Shown: one piece after another, positions 36,784 to 46,844 of the stretch
How positions within the stretch are numbered: position 1 is the stretch's first letter
Layout of the letters: each line of letters opens with the position of its first letter
Origin: SZUA-36 sp963801195
GTDB lineage: Bacteria > Pseudomonadota > Gammaproteobacteria > Xanthomonadales > SZUA-36
Reading direction: 5' to 3'
Assembly: GCA_963801195.1 (NCBI GenBank)
Contig: CAWDDX010000005.1
Span: forward strand, 744,001-808,000
DNA length: 64,000 nucleotides
Notes under the pieces: model-generated
What the model saw: the letters and a program-made list of their open reading frames with translations, nothing else
The model's database searches: none
What the model was told of the DNA's origin: nothing
Translations under genes and position numbers: made by a program

Positions 36784-38511
36784 GTGCGAAATTCTGCCTT
36801 AAAAGATCAGTCAGCAAAACCTGATCGTTCCTGGCGCAAGATGCTGTTAATTTTGCTTTCCCTGATATTGCTGGGCGTGGTTGGTTTGGGAAGTCTTCAG
36901 GTGTGGCAAGTTACAAAACAAAACGCTGCCGCTGAATACGATCCAGCTAACCCATCCGCCGCCGTTTTAGATGACCCTTTTTCCAAAGCTGGTGCAGATG
37001 CTGAGAAGACACAGACACCGTCTCTTGCATCGACGGAGGAAAAGGATTCCGATCCCCGATCCCTAGCATCCGAACCTGACGAAAGCGATTCAGAACCCGA
37101 TGAGAATTCTGCCAACGAGCGGACAGGATTAGAAATTTCCGGAGCAGTACTGGATGACAGTGGCACGCTGCTTCCCGACATTCTGGTCATAGCCCGGCCC
37201 ACCGGACGCTCCGGCACGACTCAAGACACCAGCCAGGCCGGCACCGGGATACCGGGACAGCTGACAGACAGGCTGGGTAGCTTCACCTTCGACAACCTTG
37301 CCGAAGGGGAATATGAACTGGCAGTTTCTGAAAGCGATCAGCACCACCCTGCCAGGTTACGGGTCCGCGCCGGGGTGTCTAATGCAGAATTGGTGTTGCA
37401 GCGCATCCGATCCGTCAGTGTTTATGGTGTCATCACCGATGACGTTGGCAATCCGCTTGAGGGGGTCGGGGTACGGGCTCTTGGCAGCAAACTTCAGGTT
37501 CGCTCGGATATTTCCGGCCAATATGAAATCCAAACCAGTCCCAGCAAGGCCGGACAGGCACCTGTACTCGACTTCAGCATGAAAGATTACCAGGATTCCC
37601 GCCAGCGAGTGGAGGGGGCGATGGATTCCAAAGCCGATAAAGTTCGGCTGGATGTAGAGCTGCAATGGGAATCAAAGGCATCGAAAGTCGCCGTGTCAGG
37701 TCTGGTAAGCGGACCAACGGGCGAGCCTGTCGTTGGTGCCAGGGTCTGGTTAAGTTCGCCCGAATTCCACGCTTATGAAAAAACCATGAGTAACACTTTG
37801 GGTGAATATCGATTCAACAGTGTCAAAGTGGGCGATGCCTACACCCTGGGTGTCGAACCGCAGGACGAATACGCTGCATTCAAATCCGACCTGTTTTCCG
37901 TAGGTCCGGACGATCTTGGTTATGACGTGAAGCTCGAAGCGGCCGAATTTTCCAATTTATCGGGTACTGTGACCGACCTGAGCGGCGCACCGCTGAGAGA
38001 CTTTACGCTGTGGGCACGAAGTATGGATATGGGACGCAATCCGCTGATGCCAGTGCATACCGATGGCGCAGGTCAATTTCGACTGGAGCGGATACCATCG
38101 GGTGCAATCAAGTTGGAAAGCCGTTCTCAGCCCTGGCTCGAAGCGACCGGAATCGTACTCAGACCGGGAGAGTCCCGCCATGTGGAAGTGCCGCTTGACT
38201 GGGGACAGAACTGGCTGCTGGGGCAGGTTGTGGATGACCAGGGCGAACCGGTTTCACGGGCACAAATTATCCTGCGGTGGACCCGGAATTATTTTGATGT
38301 CAGCAGTAAATCACGCCGTGAAGTCATGAGCGACCAGCTGGGATACTTTACTCTGTCGAATCTTGATGCCGAAGACTATACATTGACGGTTCAGGCGGCC
38401 GGTTACGAAACCTCCAGGAGTCAGTACCGACCGGGTCAGAGTGAATCGGAAATTCGCGTCATATTGCCGCGGCGAGGTTCAACGTCTCAGACTGGACAGG
38501 GAGGAGGCTGA
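36784..38511 (+). CDS. Membrane-anchored protein with five carboxypeptidase-regulatory-like repeats
   Basis: This 575-residue protein has one membrane segment (residues about 20-42, LLILLSLILLGVVGLGSL) that anchors it with the bulk outside. An acidic Ser/Asp/Glu linker follows. Five CarboxypepD_reg-type beta-sandwich repeats come next, each opening with a short strand such as ISGAVLDDSGTLLPD, VYGVITDDVGNPLEG, VSGLVSGPTGEPVVG, LSGTVTDLSGAPLRD and LLGQVVDDQGEPVSR. The start is GTG 36784. It ends one base before the beta-helix protein gene, which has a strong GGAGG site, so the pair is an operon. The architecture suggests an adhesive or scaffold role. Confidence 0.78.
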   Translation: MRNSALKDQSAKPDRSWRKMLLILLSLILLGVVGLGSLQVWQVTKQNAAAEYDPANPSAAVLDDPFSKAGADAEKTQTPSLASTEEKDSDPRSLASEPDESDSEPDENSANERTGLEISGAVLDDSGTLLPDILVIARPTGRSGTTQDTSQAGTGIPGQLTDRLGSFTFDNLAEGEYELAVSESDQHHPARLRVRAGVSNAELVLQRIRSVSVYGVITDDVGNPLEGVGVRALGSKLQVRSDISGQYEIQTSPSKAGQAPVLDFSMKDYQDSRQRVEGAMDSKADKVRLDVELQWESKASKVAVSGLVSGPTGEPVVGARVWLSSPEFHAYEKTMSNTLGEYRFNSVKVGDAYTLGVEPQDEYAAFKSDLFSVGPDDLGYDVKLEAAEFSNLSGTVTDLSGAPLRDFTLWARSMDMGRNPLMPVHTDGAGQFRLERIPSGAIKLESRSQPWLEATGIVLRPGESRHVEVPLDWGQNWLLGQVVDDQGEPVSRAQIILRWTRNYFDVSSKSRREVMSDQLGYFTLSNLDAEDYTLTVQAAGYETSRSQYRPGQSESEIRVILPRRGSTSQTGQGGG

Positions 38512-38512
38512 T

Positions 38513-39907
38513 ATGTACGTATTCAGGTTTGCAAATGGAATAGTAAGAATGACAGCGGGAACCAGTAAACTCATCGGCTGCGTATTTTTTTGCCTGGCCC
38601 AATTGTCACCGGCCCAAGTGCTGGCCGAGCCTGCGCTCGACAGCAGTATAGCTTTGCAACGCACCCTCACAGTCACCACGGTTATGGATTCGGGCCCCGG
38701 ATCACTGCGTGCTGCATTAGAGGAAGCCGGCAAATCCAGCCAGCCGTATAAAATTGTTTTCGGGTCGGCCGATGGTCCTTTCAGTACTCCACGGGTCATT
38801 GAGTTATCCGCCCCGCTACCCGCGGTCACCGGAACGGTTGATATCGACGGATTTATTCCCGGACTGCTCTGGAAATCCTATGGCGTGACCATCAGCGGCG
38901 CCGGAAAGTATCGTGTGCTGGAAGTAGCGTCGGGTGGAGACTTGCGCGTAAGCGGCATCACCGTGCGTGATGGCAAAGCAAGGGCAGGGGCGGGGGTTTT
39001 TAATCAGGGCCGGCTGGTGGTGGAGGGCGTTACATTGCTCTTCAATCAGGCCGATGACGCCGGTGGCGCCATCGCCAACCAGAATGGCACGGTGTTCCTG
39101 ATCAATTCAACCGCGGTATCAAACCGTGCGGAACGCGGTGGCGCGGTGGCCAACCTGGCTGGCGAACTGCGGGCGACCAACGTGACGATGGATGGAAACG
39201 AAGCCGTGACCGGAAGCGACATATTCAGCCTCGGCCAGTTGACACTGGTCAATTCGATCCTGACCGGTGCCGATGAGCAATGCGTCAATAGCGGCCCCTT
39301 GACCAAAGAATCAACCCACAATCTTTTCACCTCCGCTACAGGGTGCGGTAAGCCCCTCATTACGGCTGATCCGCTGTTTCAGACGCTCGACCACTACAAC
39401 GGACCGACGCCGACTCTACCCATTAGCGGAGCCAGTCCTGCACGCAACCTTGGTGACAATAAAGCGGCCGTCGATGCCGCCGGCAATCCGCTGATATGGG
39501 ATCAGCGCGGTAATGGTGATCCCCGTTTTGCCGGCGGTTATGTCGATATCGGTGCGTTTGAGCACCAGTCACAACTCGCCAGTGAATTTGTTGTTGACAC
39601 CCTGGTAGACACCGGTCTGCGTGGCTGCACCAAGACCGGCACCGCGAACTGCCCGCTGCGCGCCGCCGTGGAGCTGAGCATCGCCGGACGGCACATGGTT
39701 CCAGTCCGGTTCGATCCCGGAATATTTACCGAGCCGCAGGTACTTGAACTGACCACCATTCCAGCCGGCGCCGATTTGCGGGAATTGGTCTTCGACGGTG
39801 TGGATTCCGGCGGAATTACGATCATCGTACCGCAGGCCGTACCCTGGCATGGAACCAATGGCGTCACAATTAAAGTAGATACATCTGTTACGAAATCCGT
39901 GCCATAA
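38513..39907 (+). CDS. Secreted right-handed beta-helix protein (choice-of-anchor Q type)
   Basis: This 464-residue protein has a signal peptide (to about ALAEPA) and a parallel beta-helix of short rungs (LEVASGGDLRVSGITVRDG, NQGRLVVEGVTLLFNQ, VFLINSTAVSNRAERGGAV). It has the domain-closing block NLGDNKAAVDAAGNPL and YVDIGAFEHQ, which is the choice-of-anchor Q hallmark, then a CSLP-type segment TVDTL/CPLRAAVE that normally begins another such domain. It ends abruptly at SVTKSVP, so the second copy is short; the frame shows no obvious break. ATG 38513 has GGAGG six bases upstream. The protein is likely exported and surface-exposed. Confidence 0.77.
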   Translation: MYVFRFANGIVRMTAGTSKLIGCVFFCLAQLSPAQVLAEPALDSSIALQRTLTVTTVMDSGPGSLRAALEEAGKSSQPYKIVFGSADGPFSTPRVIELSAPLPAVTGTVDIDGFIPGLLWKSYGVTISGAGKYRVLEVASGGDLRVSGITVRDGKARAGAGVFNQGRLVVEGVTLLFNQADDAGGAIANQNGTVFLINSTAVSNRAERGGAVANLAGELRATNVTMDGNEAVTGSDIFSLGQLTLVNSILTGADEQCVNSGPLTKESTHNLFTSATGCGKPLITADPLFQTLDHYNGPTPTLPISGASPARNLGDNKAAVDAAGNPLIWDQRGNGDPRFAGGYVDIGAFEHQSQLASEFVVDTLVDTGLRGCTKTGTANCPLRAAVELSIAGRHMVPVRFDPGIFTEPQVLELTTIPAGADLRELVFDGVDSGGITIIVPQAVPWHGTNGVTIKVDTSVTKSVP

Positions 39908-40614
39908 GACGAGAGCCATACTGACATTACACAATCGACCCCACGCACGTGGGTCTGGAAGCGGCTTGCTGCAAAAAACGATTCCGCGAGGCAGTACACT
40001 ACCGTCTTGGCACTCTGTTTGCGTGTTGCATATATGTGAGCAAGGCAATGATGTCGCTATTGCCAAAAACTTCTTCCATGAACAGTCCCGGAAACAGGTG
40101 TTGCAAAATCATTCAATTTAAGCCGATTTGCTAAAAAGTTATGATTCTACATTTGGCCGGGTAATGTCCGAAGTTGTGAAAACGTGCCTGGTGTGGTGTG
40201 ACAATCGTCCTGGGTCAGAGCAAGATTTACCTCACTTAACCTGGTCAGCCTCTCTTTAGCCCGGATAATTGACCAAGGATCCGGAATTTGCTTTGTCACT
40301 GGCGAATTCGAAGTCAAATGCGCTGCAAAACCGGATAGGACAAACTGTAATTTTTGCAAAAGGCCGAAAATGCCTGTATCACCATGAAATAAATGGACAT
40401 TTTTCATTTACTCGTCCGCCTTGGTGAAATATTCGGGTTAGGGAAAATGCAAGACAGACACTTTAGATCCCGCCTGGCTCTATGCATCGGCGCGGGTCGT
40501 ATATGGAGTGTGGTTACCAAGCACAATAAAAACGGGGCGTCTGTTGACGCCCCGCAAGTTATTCCGATCAGAGAAGCAGAGGCGGAGCGCCGAAGCACTC
40601 CGCCAACTGTTCAA
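39908..40614. other. Intergenic region between convergent genes
   Basis: About 700 bases lie between the beta-helix gene and the 3' end of the large minus-strand gene. No protein of substance was found; the open frames at 39949-40407 on either strand have no features. It contains the terminator at 40533-40554. Confidence 0.5.
40533..40554 (-). terminator. Intrinsic terminator of the large DUF11-like gene
   Basis: Stem cggggcgt (40533-40540) with acgccccg (40547-40554) has a six-base loop. The A-rich stretch just to its left (aataaaaa) supplies a U tract for the minus-strand transcript. It lies about 60 bases beyond the stop at 40615. Confidence 0.88.
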
Positions 40615-43600
40615 TTACGGATCAGGAGTGAAGATAGTTACATCGTTCTTGTTTGCCAAGTTGCAGGCACTTGGGCTGCCGGCAGGACCCGGTAACTTCG
40701 CAACGCCGTTGAACACGTCGGAGTCGCCCAAATCACGAGAATGACAGACCTCACTGTTGTTCCAGTCGTCGATGATACCGCCCCAGTAGCTGTAATCGCC
40801 ACCGTTGATGCAGACATCATTGGCCGCTGCCCAATCTGCGCCTATGCTGACGCCGGTGCAGTCAGCGCCACCGCCACTGATCACGCAGTTAAGCGCTGCA
40901 GCAGTAAGATGGCGTGCCAACTGGAGACGTTGTTCTCCTTTCGGGGAAACACAGATGGCCTCGGTAGATGACTGGTTGTCCGGCACGAGCGTGTTGGTGA
41001 TATCTTCACCACAGACCACGATCGTTCCGCCAGCAGCGTCTATTACCATTTGTGCCAGGTTTGTGGAACCCTTCTTCTCGGTGCCCGCATGGGTACCCCA
41101 GAATCCCGGAGTCCGGCAGATTTCATCAACCGTGACAACCTCGCAGTCAGCCGTCGCTTCATCATTGACAGAATTGTCAAAGCCTGCGATCGGGCAATCG
41201 ACTGTGGCCGTATTGGAAATGACAGGCGCATCGCTTGCCTCAACGGTACGGCTGGCATTAAGTGTCTCAGTGCCGCCTGCAGCTACCGTTACCGCTTCGT
41301 CCGTTAAGCCGGCGGTCGGGTCATTGACCAGGCAATCGAGGTCGATATCACCGGTATTGTTAACGGTGATCGCCCAATCGATGGTTTCGCCAGGCGAAAC
41401 CGGATCCGGACGGCATTCCTTGACCAGGTCTACCGACGGATTGATCAAGTCCACGCTGTGGCCGTCACTGTCGCTGGCCGTGTTGTCAAACCCAACCACA
41501 TCACAGGTGATGGTGGCGGTGTTGAGCAACGGATCGGGATCGCCGACCTGGACGGTGTACGGGAAGTCGCGGGTAACGCCTGCGGTGAACTCACCGAGGT
41601 CTCCACCCAGTAACGGATCGCTACCGGTGCAGGTACCCAGGGCGCCGCCGACACTGGTGTCGGTGAAGCCGATGGTATAGGTGATCTCATCACCCACCTT
41701 GGCGCTTTCCGGACCGCTCTTGGTGACATCGATCGACGGTGCGATCAAGTCGACGCTGTGGCCGTCACTGTCGCTGGCCGTGTTGTCAAACCCAACCACA
41801 TCACAAGTGATGGTGGCGGTATTGACCAACGGATTGGGGTCGTCTCCCTGGACGGTGTACGGGAAGTCGCGGGTAACGCCTGCGGTGAACTCGCCGAGGT
41901 CTCCACCCAGCATCGGGTCGTTACCGGTGCAGGTACCCAGGGCGCCGCCGACACTGGTGTCGGTGAAGCCGATGGTATAGGTGATCTCATCACCCACCTT
42001 GGCCTGGGCCGGACCGGTCTTGGTGACATCGATCGACGGTCCGATCAAGTCGACGCTGTGGCCGTCACTGTCGCTGGCCGTGTTGTCAAACCCAACCACA
42101 TCACAGGTGATGGTGGCGGTATTGACCAACGGATTGGGGTCGTCTCCCTGGACGGTGTACGGGAAGTCGCGGGTCACACCTGCGGTGAACACACCGAGGT
42201 CTCCACCCAGCATCGGGTCGTTACCGGTGCAGGTACCCAGGGCGCCGCCGACACTGGTGTCGGTGAAGCCGATGGTATAGGTGATCTCATCACCCACCTT
42301 GGCCTGGGCCGGACCGGTCTTGGTGACATCGATCGACGGTGCGATCAAGTCGACGCTGTGGCCGTCACTGTCGCTGGCCGTGTTGTCAAACCCAACCACA
42401 TCACAGGTGATGGTGGCGGTGTTGACCAACGGATCGGGATCGCCGACCTGGACGGTGTACGGGAAGTCGCGGGTCACACCTGCGGTGAACTCACCGAGGT
42501 CTCCACCCAGCATCGGGTCGTTACCGGTGCAGGTACCCAGGGCGCCGCCGACACTGGTGTCGGTGAAGCCGATGGTATAGGTGATCTCATCACCCACCTT
42601 GGCGCTTTCCGGACCGCTCTTGGTGACATCGATCGACGGTGCGATCAAGTCGACGCTGTGGCCGTCACTGTCGCTGGCCGTGTTGTCAAACCCAACCACA
42701 TCACAGGTGATGGTGGCGGTGTTGAGCAACGGATCGGGATCGCCGACCTGGACGGTGTACGGGAAGTCGCGGGTAACGCCTGCGGTGAACACACCGAGGT
42801 CTCCACCCAGCATCGGGTCGTTACCGGTGCAGGTACCCAGGGCGCCGCCGACACTGGTGTCGGTGAAGCCGATGGTATAGGTGATCTCATCACCCACCTT
42901 GGCCTGGGCCGGACCGGTCTTGGTGACATCGATCGACGGTGCGATCAAGTCGACGCTGTGGCCGTCACTGTCGCTGGCCGTGTTGTCAAACCCAACCACA
43001 TCACAGGTGATGGTGGCGGTGTTGAGCAACGGATCGGGATCGCCGACCTGGACGGTGTACGGGAAGTCGCGGGTAACGCCTGCGGTGAACACACCGAGGT
43101 CTCCACCCAGCATCGGGTCGTTACCGGTGCAGGTACCCAGGGCGCCGCCGACACTGGTGTCGGTGAAGCCGATGGTGTAGGTGATCTCATCACCCACCTT
43201 GGCCTGGGCCGGACCGGTCTTGGTGACATCGATCGACGGTGCGATCAAGTCGACGCTGTGGCCGTCACTGTCGCTGGCCGTGTTGTCAAACCCAACCACA
43301 TCACAGGTGATGGTGGCGGTGTTGACCAACGGATCGGGATCGCCGACCTGGACGGTGTACGGGAAGTCGCGGGTCACACCTGCGGTGAACACACCGAGGT
43401 CTCCACCCAGCATCGGGTCGTTACCGGTGCAGGTACCCAGGGCGCCGCCGACACTGGTGTCGGTGAAGCCGATGGTATAGGTGATCTCATCACCCACCTT
43501 GGCCTGGGCCGGACCGGTCTTGGTGACATCGATCGACGGTGCGATCAAGTCGACGCTGTGGCCGTCACTGTTTTCGACAATATTGTCAAACCCAACCACA

Positions 43601-44412
43601 CCACAGGTGATGGTGGCAGTGTTGAGCAACGGATCGGGGTCACCGACCTGGACGGTGTACGGGAAGTCGCGGGTCACACCTGCGGTGAACTCACCGAGGT
43701 CTCCACCGAGCAATGGATCGTTACCGGTGCAGTTTTCAAACCCGGGGAAACCGGTGCCGGTGGTCGTGTCGGTAAAGCCGATGGTGTAGGTGATCTCATC
43801 ACCCACCTTGGCCTGGGCCGGACCGGTCTTGGTGACATCGAGCGACGGTGCGAACAAGGATACCGCCGCACCGAACTGTTGCTGTTGCGGGAGGGGATTA
43901 CATCCAACCGGCTGTAAATTACACCCGTCCTGGACGATGACGTTGCCCTGGTCGAGCAGGGGGTCGGTTGAACCATCAGGTACCGTATACTCGGACTCAA
44001 CCATTATGGAGAGATTGGAACCGTTAGGAATGGCGGCTAAGCCGGGTATCACACAAGGAAAGATCAAACCGATCGGTGCAGCAGGACTCACAGCCGCCGG
44101 CACACATGTTACACCAGCATCCACTGCGACAATCGGCAGATTGCCAACTGCGGGGTTGCGGAATGGAACCGGCGCAGAGATCAAATCCCAGAATTCATTG
44201 ACCGAAAGACTATCCCCCCATTCGTCCCGATTGGTTACCGACAGTGTACAAACCGCTAAATCGCCGACTTTGGTTGCGTTCGGACAGCTTTTGCCCACAC
44301 CAACGGCATGATTCTGCGCCATGGCCGGCATGGAAAACATGACCGCTGCCATAAAAGCGCATAGAAACCCCAGTTGCCTGGGTAAGTACGCAAAATTGCG
44401 CTTATTTCTCAT
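40615..44412 (-). CDS. Large secreted DUF11-like repeat protein
   Basis: This 1265-residue protein has a signal peptide (ending MPAMA). It has the same N-terminal domain as the 35131-36426 protein (NHAVGVGKSCPNATKVGDL). Eight tandem Ig-like DUF11 domains follow (one of 103 residues, then seven of exactly 100 residues, each from APSIDVTKTGPAQAK to SDSDGHSVDL). A divergent ninth (VSPGETIDWAITVNNTGD) and a C-terminal domain (ICRTPGFWGTHAG to CNLANKNDVTIFTPDP) with eight or so cysteines complete it. No IPTL-CTERM signal is present, so the C terminus is a separate module. ATG 44412 is preferred (GGAG eight bases upstream); a frame to 44439 exists. The open frame of 719 codons on the plus strand (41758-43917) is an artefact of the repeat. 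Confidence 0.88.
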   Translation of the reverse strand: MRNKRNFAYLPRQLGFLCAFMAAVMFSMPAMAQNHAVGVGKSCPNATKVGDLAVCTLSVTNRDEWGDSLSVNEFWDLISAPVPFRNPAVGNLPIVAVDAGVTCVPAAVSPAAPIGLIFPCVIPGLAAIPNGSNLSIMVESEYTVPDGSTDPLLDQGNVIVQDGCNLQPVGCNPLPQQQQFGAAVSLFAPSLDVTKTGPAQAKVGDEITYTIGFTDTTTGTGFPGFENCTGNDPLLGGDLGEFTAGVTRDFPYTVQVGDPDPLLNTATITCGVVGFDNIVENSDGHSVDLIAPSIDVTKTGPAQAKVGDEITYTIGFTDTSVGGALGTCTGNDPMLGGDLGVFTAGVTRDFPYTVQVGDPDPLVNTATITCDVVGFDNTASDSDGHSVDLIAPSIDVTKTGPAQAKVGDEITYTIGFTDTSVGGALGTCTGNDPMLGGDLGVFTAGVTRDFPYTVQVGDPDPLLNTATITCDVVGFDNTASDSDGHSVDLIAPSIDVTKTGPAQAKVGDEITYTIGFTDTSVGGALGTCTGNDPMLGGDLGVFTAGVTRDFPYTVQVGDPDPLLNTATITCDVVGFDNTASDSDGHSVDLIAPSIDVTKSGPESAKVGDEITYTIGFTDTSVGGALGTCTGNDPMLGGDLGEFTAGVTRDFPYTVQVGDPDPLVNTATITCDVVGFDNTASDSDGHSVDLIAPSIDVTKTGPAQAKVGDEITYTIGFTDTSVGGALGTCTGNDPMLGGDLGVFTAGVTRDFPYTVQGDDPNPLVNTATITCDVVGFDNTASDSDGHSVDLIGPSIDVTKTGPAQAKVGDEITYTIGFTDTSVGGALGTCTGNDPMLGGDLGEFTAGVTRDFPYTVQGDDPNPLVNTATITCDVVGFDNTASDSDGHSVDLIAPSIDVTKSGPESAKVGDEITYTIGFTDTSVGGALGTCTGSDPLLGGDLGEFTAGVTRDFPYTVQVGDPDPLLNTATITCDVVGFDNTASDSDGHSVDLINPSVDLVKECRPDPVSPGETIDWAITVNNTGDIDLDCLVNDPTAGLTDEAVTVAAGGTETLNASRTVEASDAPVISNTATVDCPIAGFDNSVNDEATADCEVVTVDEICRTPGFWGTHAGTEKKGSTNLAQMVIDAAGGTIVVCGEDITNTLVPDNQSSTEAICVSPKGEQRLQLARHLTAAALNCVISGGGADCTGVSIGADWAAANDVCINGGDYSYWGGIIDDWNNSEVCHSRDLGDSDVFNGVAKLPGPAGSPSACNLANKNDVTIFTPDP
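41446..43860 (-). repeat. Seven near-identical 300-bp direct repeats plus one divergent copy
   Basis: Each 300-bp unit encodes one DUF11-like domain. The copies differ by only a few bases (for example tggcctgggccgg versus tggcgctttccgg; gtgttgagcaac versus attgaccaac). Recent tandem expansion and homogenisation are implied. A diverged 309-bp copy lies at the coding-start end (about 43550-43860), and this one is nearly identical to the only full copy in the inverted paralogue at about 35690-36005. Confidence 0.9.
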
Positions 44413-45260
44413 TTCATTACTCCTAACAATTGGCCTCACCGGCCGTTCCCCACCACACGCCCATCGTGTGCTGGCATTCGACTGAACCGAGATTCAACTT
44501 CCAATTGTTAAAAGTGACTTGCCTTCCTGGCCAACGATGCTCAGATTTTTAAAACTGATCCTTACATACATTTTTAAGCTCGATTCGCCTAAAATATTTG
44601 GAGAGTATCCTGAAGCAAAGCACAAACAAGACTCTCTCATGTTCAATGAGAAAACATCCTTGTTTGTTTTGATATAACCCCTTGAGTCGTCCTGACCGCG
44701 GCCGGAATCCGGGCTTGTCCGAATGGACCGGCCGACACTCATTGCATTGGCGGCATGAAAAACGATAACCTGTAAGAGCCATCCCCCAAAAGTTAGCACC
44801 CTACAAAAAAACTTTAATGCTTTCCCCGCCCCATATAGCCAAGATACTCATCAAATACAATTACAACGACTATGCAGATGAGGCTCTTAGCTCTTATTCC
44901 CTTATACTATAGTACATTCTCAGACAAATGATACACCCAAAATACAACTATTTAACGAATTTTACAAAGTGTACATATTCCATTGTGAGAATGATGGTGT
45001 CCAAAACAAAAGTGCTGACAATTTCCCTGGATAAGCACTTCTATTGATCGGCTATTTACCGGGCCGGCTGCATAATGAAGCTATTTGGGACTAGCCTGTC
45101 TCCCCGGTTTCTCCGGGGGTTCATCGTCAATTCTCACCGGAATTGAGTATCCAAATAGCGAATCCTGCCCCCGCACATTCCTGTTGCAGAAAAATCTTGA
45201 GTACACTTTAAACCTTACGTAATGCTAATATTAATTTACAAGCTCAGACGCGAGAAGTAA
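44413..45260. promoter_or_regulatory. Long divergent intergenic region with leader shared with 7660-8000
   Basis: The 850-base gap lies between the large repeat protein gene (minus) and the FG-GAP gene (plus). Bases about 44519-44530 (tgccttcctggc) and 44573-44700 (aagctcgat, aaaatatt, aacatcc, gtcgtcctgacc) match the upstream region of the collagen-like gene in order and orientation. The AT-rich part (44800-44960) is the likely promoter area for both genes. A C-rich stem (ccccggtttctccgggg, about 45101-45117) lies 150 bases before the FG-GAP start. Confidence 0.5.
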
Positions 45261-46844
45261 ATGGTCATCCTTTGGAAAGTAAAGCGAAAAAAACTTGCCC
45301 TGGCCATTGGTATGGCATTGGCCACGGCTGCGGTTTACGCGGATTTTGCGCCCCAGTTGGAGTTATCTGATCTGAACGGCTCCAACGGCATCGTGATCAA
45401 TGGTGTAAGCACATATGACGAATCAGGAACATCCGTCAGCGCAGCCGGTGATATCAATGGCGATGGCATCGATGACCTGATTATTGGTGCCCCTTATGCC
45501 ACCAGCGGTGCCGATTATGCCGGCACCAGCTACGTCGTGTTTGGCAGTGCTGGGGGCCTGACCAGTCCCTTGAACCTGTCCGGACTCAATGGCAGCAACG
45601 GCTTTGTAATCAATGGGTCGAGTGTCTATGACAATTCAGGCGCCTCGGTCAGTGCAGCCGGCGATATCAATGGCGATGGTATCGACGACCTGGTCATAGG
45701 TGCCCCTGGCGCCAGTCCCGCTGAAGCATACTCCGGCATCAGCTACGTGGTATTTGGCAGTGATCAGGCCTGGGCCAGTTCGTTGGATTTGTCCAGCCTC
45801 GATGGCAGTAACGGCTTCGCGATCAACGGGGTGAACGTGGATGACGAATCAGGAACATCCGTTAGCGCAGCCGGCGATATCAATGGCGATGGATTCGATG
45901 ACCTGATCATTGGTGCACCTTATGCCGGCGCCGGCGCCGGCTACGTGGTGTTTGGCAGTGATCAGCCCTGGGCCAGTTCGTTGAATCTGTCCAGCCTCGA
46001 TGGTAGCAATGGCTTTGTTATCAACGGTGTGAATGTAGGTGATTCCCTGGGAGGATCCGTCAGCGCGGCCGGCGATATCAATGGCGATGGCATCGACGAT
46101 GTGATCATTGGCGCAATATTTGCCGGCGCCATTGGAAATTATACTGGAGCCAGCTACGTGGTATTTGGCAGTGATCAGGCCTGGGCCAGTTCGCTGAATC
46201 TGTCCGGCCTCAACGGCAGTAATGGCTTTGTGATCAGCGGGATAAGTACGGGTGACTATTCCGGAACATCTGTCAGCGCAGCCGGAGATATCAATGTCGA
46301 CGGCGTGGATGATTTGATCATTGGGGCTTCGCATGCGGACCCTAATGGAGATGATTCCGGTGCCAGCTACGTGGTATTTGGCAGTGATCAGGCCTGGGCC
46401 AGTTCGTTGAGCCTGTCCGCACTTGATGGCAACAATGGTTTTGTGATCAATGGGGTAAATGCGGGTGATGAATCAGGAACATCCGTCAGCGCAGCCGGAG
46501 ATATCAATGCCGACGGCTTCGATGATGTGATCATTGGCGCCTCGCTTGCAGATCCCAATGGAGCTGATTCCGGTGCCAGCTACGTGGTGTTTGGCAGTGA
46601 TCAGGCCTGGGCTGGTTCGTTGAATCTGTCCGGCCTCAATGGCAGCAATGGTTTTGTGATCAACGGTGTAAGTGCCGGAGATAACTCAGGAACATCTGTC
46701 AGCGCAGCCGGTGAAATTAACGGTGACGGCTTTGATGACCTGATTATTGGTTCACCCTATGCCGGTGACAGTGCCGGTGTCAGCTACGTGGTCTTTGGTG
46801 TAGGTGAAAAGGGAGACAAAATTTTTGCCGACGGCTTTGAATAA
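45261..46844 (+). CDS. Secreted FG-GAP beta-propeller protein
   Basis: This 527-residue protein has a signal peptide (basic KVKRKK, then a hydrophobic run ending VYA). Seven FG-GAP repeats follow, each with a calcium-binding loop of the type GDINGDGIDDLIIGA (seventh: GEINGDGFDDLIIGS), so a complete seven-bladed integrin-like propeller is formed. The repeats alternate with SSLDLSSLDGSNGFVINGV segments. The C terminus IFADGFE is a short acidic motif that recurs, from memory, at the end of many gammaproteobacterial exported proteins. The stop TAA shares its last A with the next gene's ATG, so translation is coupled. Confidence 0.87.
   Translation: MVILWKVKRKKLALAIGMALATAAVYADFAPQLELSDLNGSNGIVINGVSTYDESGTSVSAAGDINGDGIDDLIIGAPYATSGADYAGTSYVVFGSAGGLTSPLNLSGLNGSNGFVINGSSVYDNSGASVSAAGDINGDGIDDLVIGAPGASPAEAYSGISYVVFGSDQAWASSLDLSSLDGSNGFAINGVNVDDESGTSVSAAGDINGDGFDDLIIGAPYAGAGAGYVVFGSDQPWASSLNLSSLDGSNGFVINGVNVGDSLGGSVSAAGDINGDGIDDVIIGAIFAGAIGNYTGASYVVFGSDQAWASSLNLSGLNGSNGFVISGISTGDYSGTSVSAAGDINVDGVDDLIIGASHADPNGDDSGASYVVFGSDQAWASSLSLSALDGNNGFVINGVNAGDESGTSVSAAGDINADGFDDVIIGASLADPNGADSGASYVVFGSDQAWAGSLNLSGLNGSNGFVINGVSAGDNSGTSVSAAGEINGDGFDDLIIGSPYAGDSAGVSYVVFGVGEKGDKIFADGFE

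Noticed and set aside
41758..43917. 719-codon plus-strand open frame
   Set aside because: It is the antisense of the 300-bp DUF11 repeats; the minus frame has signal peptide and domain structure.
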